A stretch of 14,396 nt of DNA, from positions 1-14,396 of the forward strand of contig JAJZUR010000026.1 in NCBI GenBank assembly GCA_021848375.1. Direction: 5' to 3'. The notes below the pieces were generated by a model, which saw nothing but the letters and a program-made list of their open reading frames with translations, was not told the origin of the DNA and did no database searches. The stretch is from Pseudomonadota bacterium. GTDB taxonomy: Bacteria; Pseudomonadota; Gammaproteobacteria; UBA6186; Azoamicaceae. The position numbers and the translations under genes are program-made. This document shows, piece after piece, positions 14,323 to 14,396 of the stretch (its first letter is position 1; each line of letters starts with the position of its first letter).

Positions 14323-14396
14323 GGCTCTATCAAATTAACTCTTTGATGATGGAGCGATGAATGAATAGCGAACAGTTATTTAAGATGGCATTGGGA
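14323..14396 (+). mobile_element. left end of an ISL3-family-like insertion sequence (partial)
   Basis: GGCTCTATCAAATTAAC (from 14323) resembles the GGCTCT-type terminal inverted repeat of ISL3-family elements and lies exactly where the autotransporter passenger frame loses sense; that frame meets a TAA at 14337-14335 within the putative IS. The 8 bp before it, TTATTATA (14315-14322), would be the target duplication expected for the family. ATCAAA (14329-14334) and TTTGAT (14342-14347) form a small inverted repeat within the end. A transposase-like start follows at 14361. The right end is outside the window, so the boundary and family are provisional. Confidence 0.6.
14361..14396 (+). CDS. 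transposase, ISL3-like, first 12 residues only
   Basis: ATG at 14361 with GGAG (14351-14354) 6 nt upstream opens MNSEQLFKMALG, which runs to the window edge. This start resembles the N-terminus of ISL3-family transposases, which typically begin with a short lead and a LF-x-x-ALGL motif. The identification rests on twelve residues plus the adjacent inverted-repeat-like end. Another ATG at 14357 is closed by TAG after two codons. Confidence 0.55.
   Translation, partial: MNSEQLFKMALG

Overview
The window looks like a chromosomal segment of an A+T-rich gammaproteobacterium. The SPOR/FtsN-like–hslV–hslU order is the gammaproteobacterial arrangement. The ADP-heptose enzyme HldE, heptosyltransferases I and II and an O-antigen ligase indicate a Gram-negative with heptose-containing LPS. 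The general look (low G+C, a CHCC zinc-finger gene at the head of the heptosyltransferase operon, an IS-broken autotransporter, a lysine/glutamate-rich orphan gene) recalls Legionellales/Coxiellaceae-type lineages, but that placement is a guess.

Left edge (1-848): an open reading frame of unknown function on the minus strand runs off the window and is about 31% G+C by hand count. A spacer of about 190 bp separates it from a divergent aldo/keto reductase gene (849-1667, plus). The reductase ends inside the 3' end of hldE, a convergent 35-bp overlap.

LPS core operon (7408 down to 1633, minus): CHCC zinc-finger protein, waaF, waaC, O-antigen ligase (waaL-like), GT2 glycosyltransferase, hldE. 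All junctions are overlaps of 4 or 1 nt (GTGA, TAATG, TAATG, GTGA) or a 2-nt gap, so this is one translationally coupled unit. HldE supplies ADP-heptose, WaaC and WaaF add the two inner-core heptoses, the GT2 enzyme probably adds a further sugar, and the ligase attaches polymer to lipid A-core in the periplasm.

Middle (7409-9407): a small orphan gene (7529-7831, plus) encodes a 100-residue basic protein with a tandem 11-residue repeat. It converges on a stomatin/NfeD pair (qmcA-like then ybbJ/nfeD-like, minus). The short convergent spacer carries three copies of a 10-bp direct repeat.

Proteolysis operon (9408-12027, plus): an FtsN-like SPOR membrane protein, hslV (TTG start) and hslU (4-nt ATGA overlap). 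HslV is the threonine peptidase and HslU its AAA+ unfoldase. An approximately 80-bp palindromic element that can fold as a cloverleaf follows hslU.

Right edge (12115-14396): the 3' two thirds or so of an autotransporter gene (minus), with passenger beta-strand repeats and a C-terminal beta-barrel. It is broken twice: by an in-frame TAA inside the barrel, and by what looks like the left end of an ISL3-type insertion sequence whose transposase start is the last thing in the window. I found no clear candidate for an entirely new system. The least explained items are the 11-mer-repeat protein, the left-edge orphan ORF and the cloverleaf repeat.
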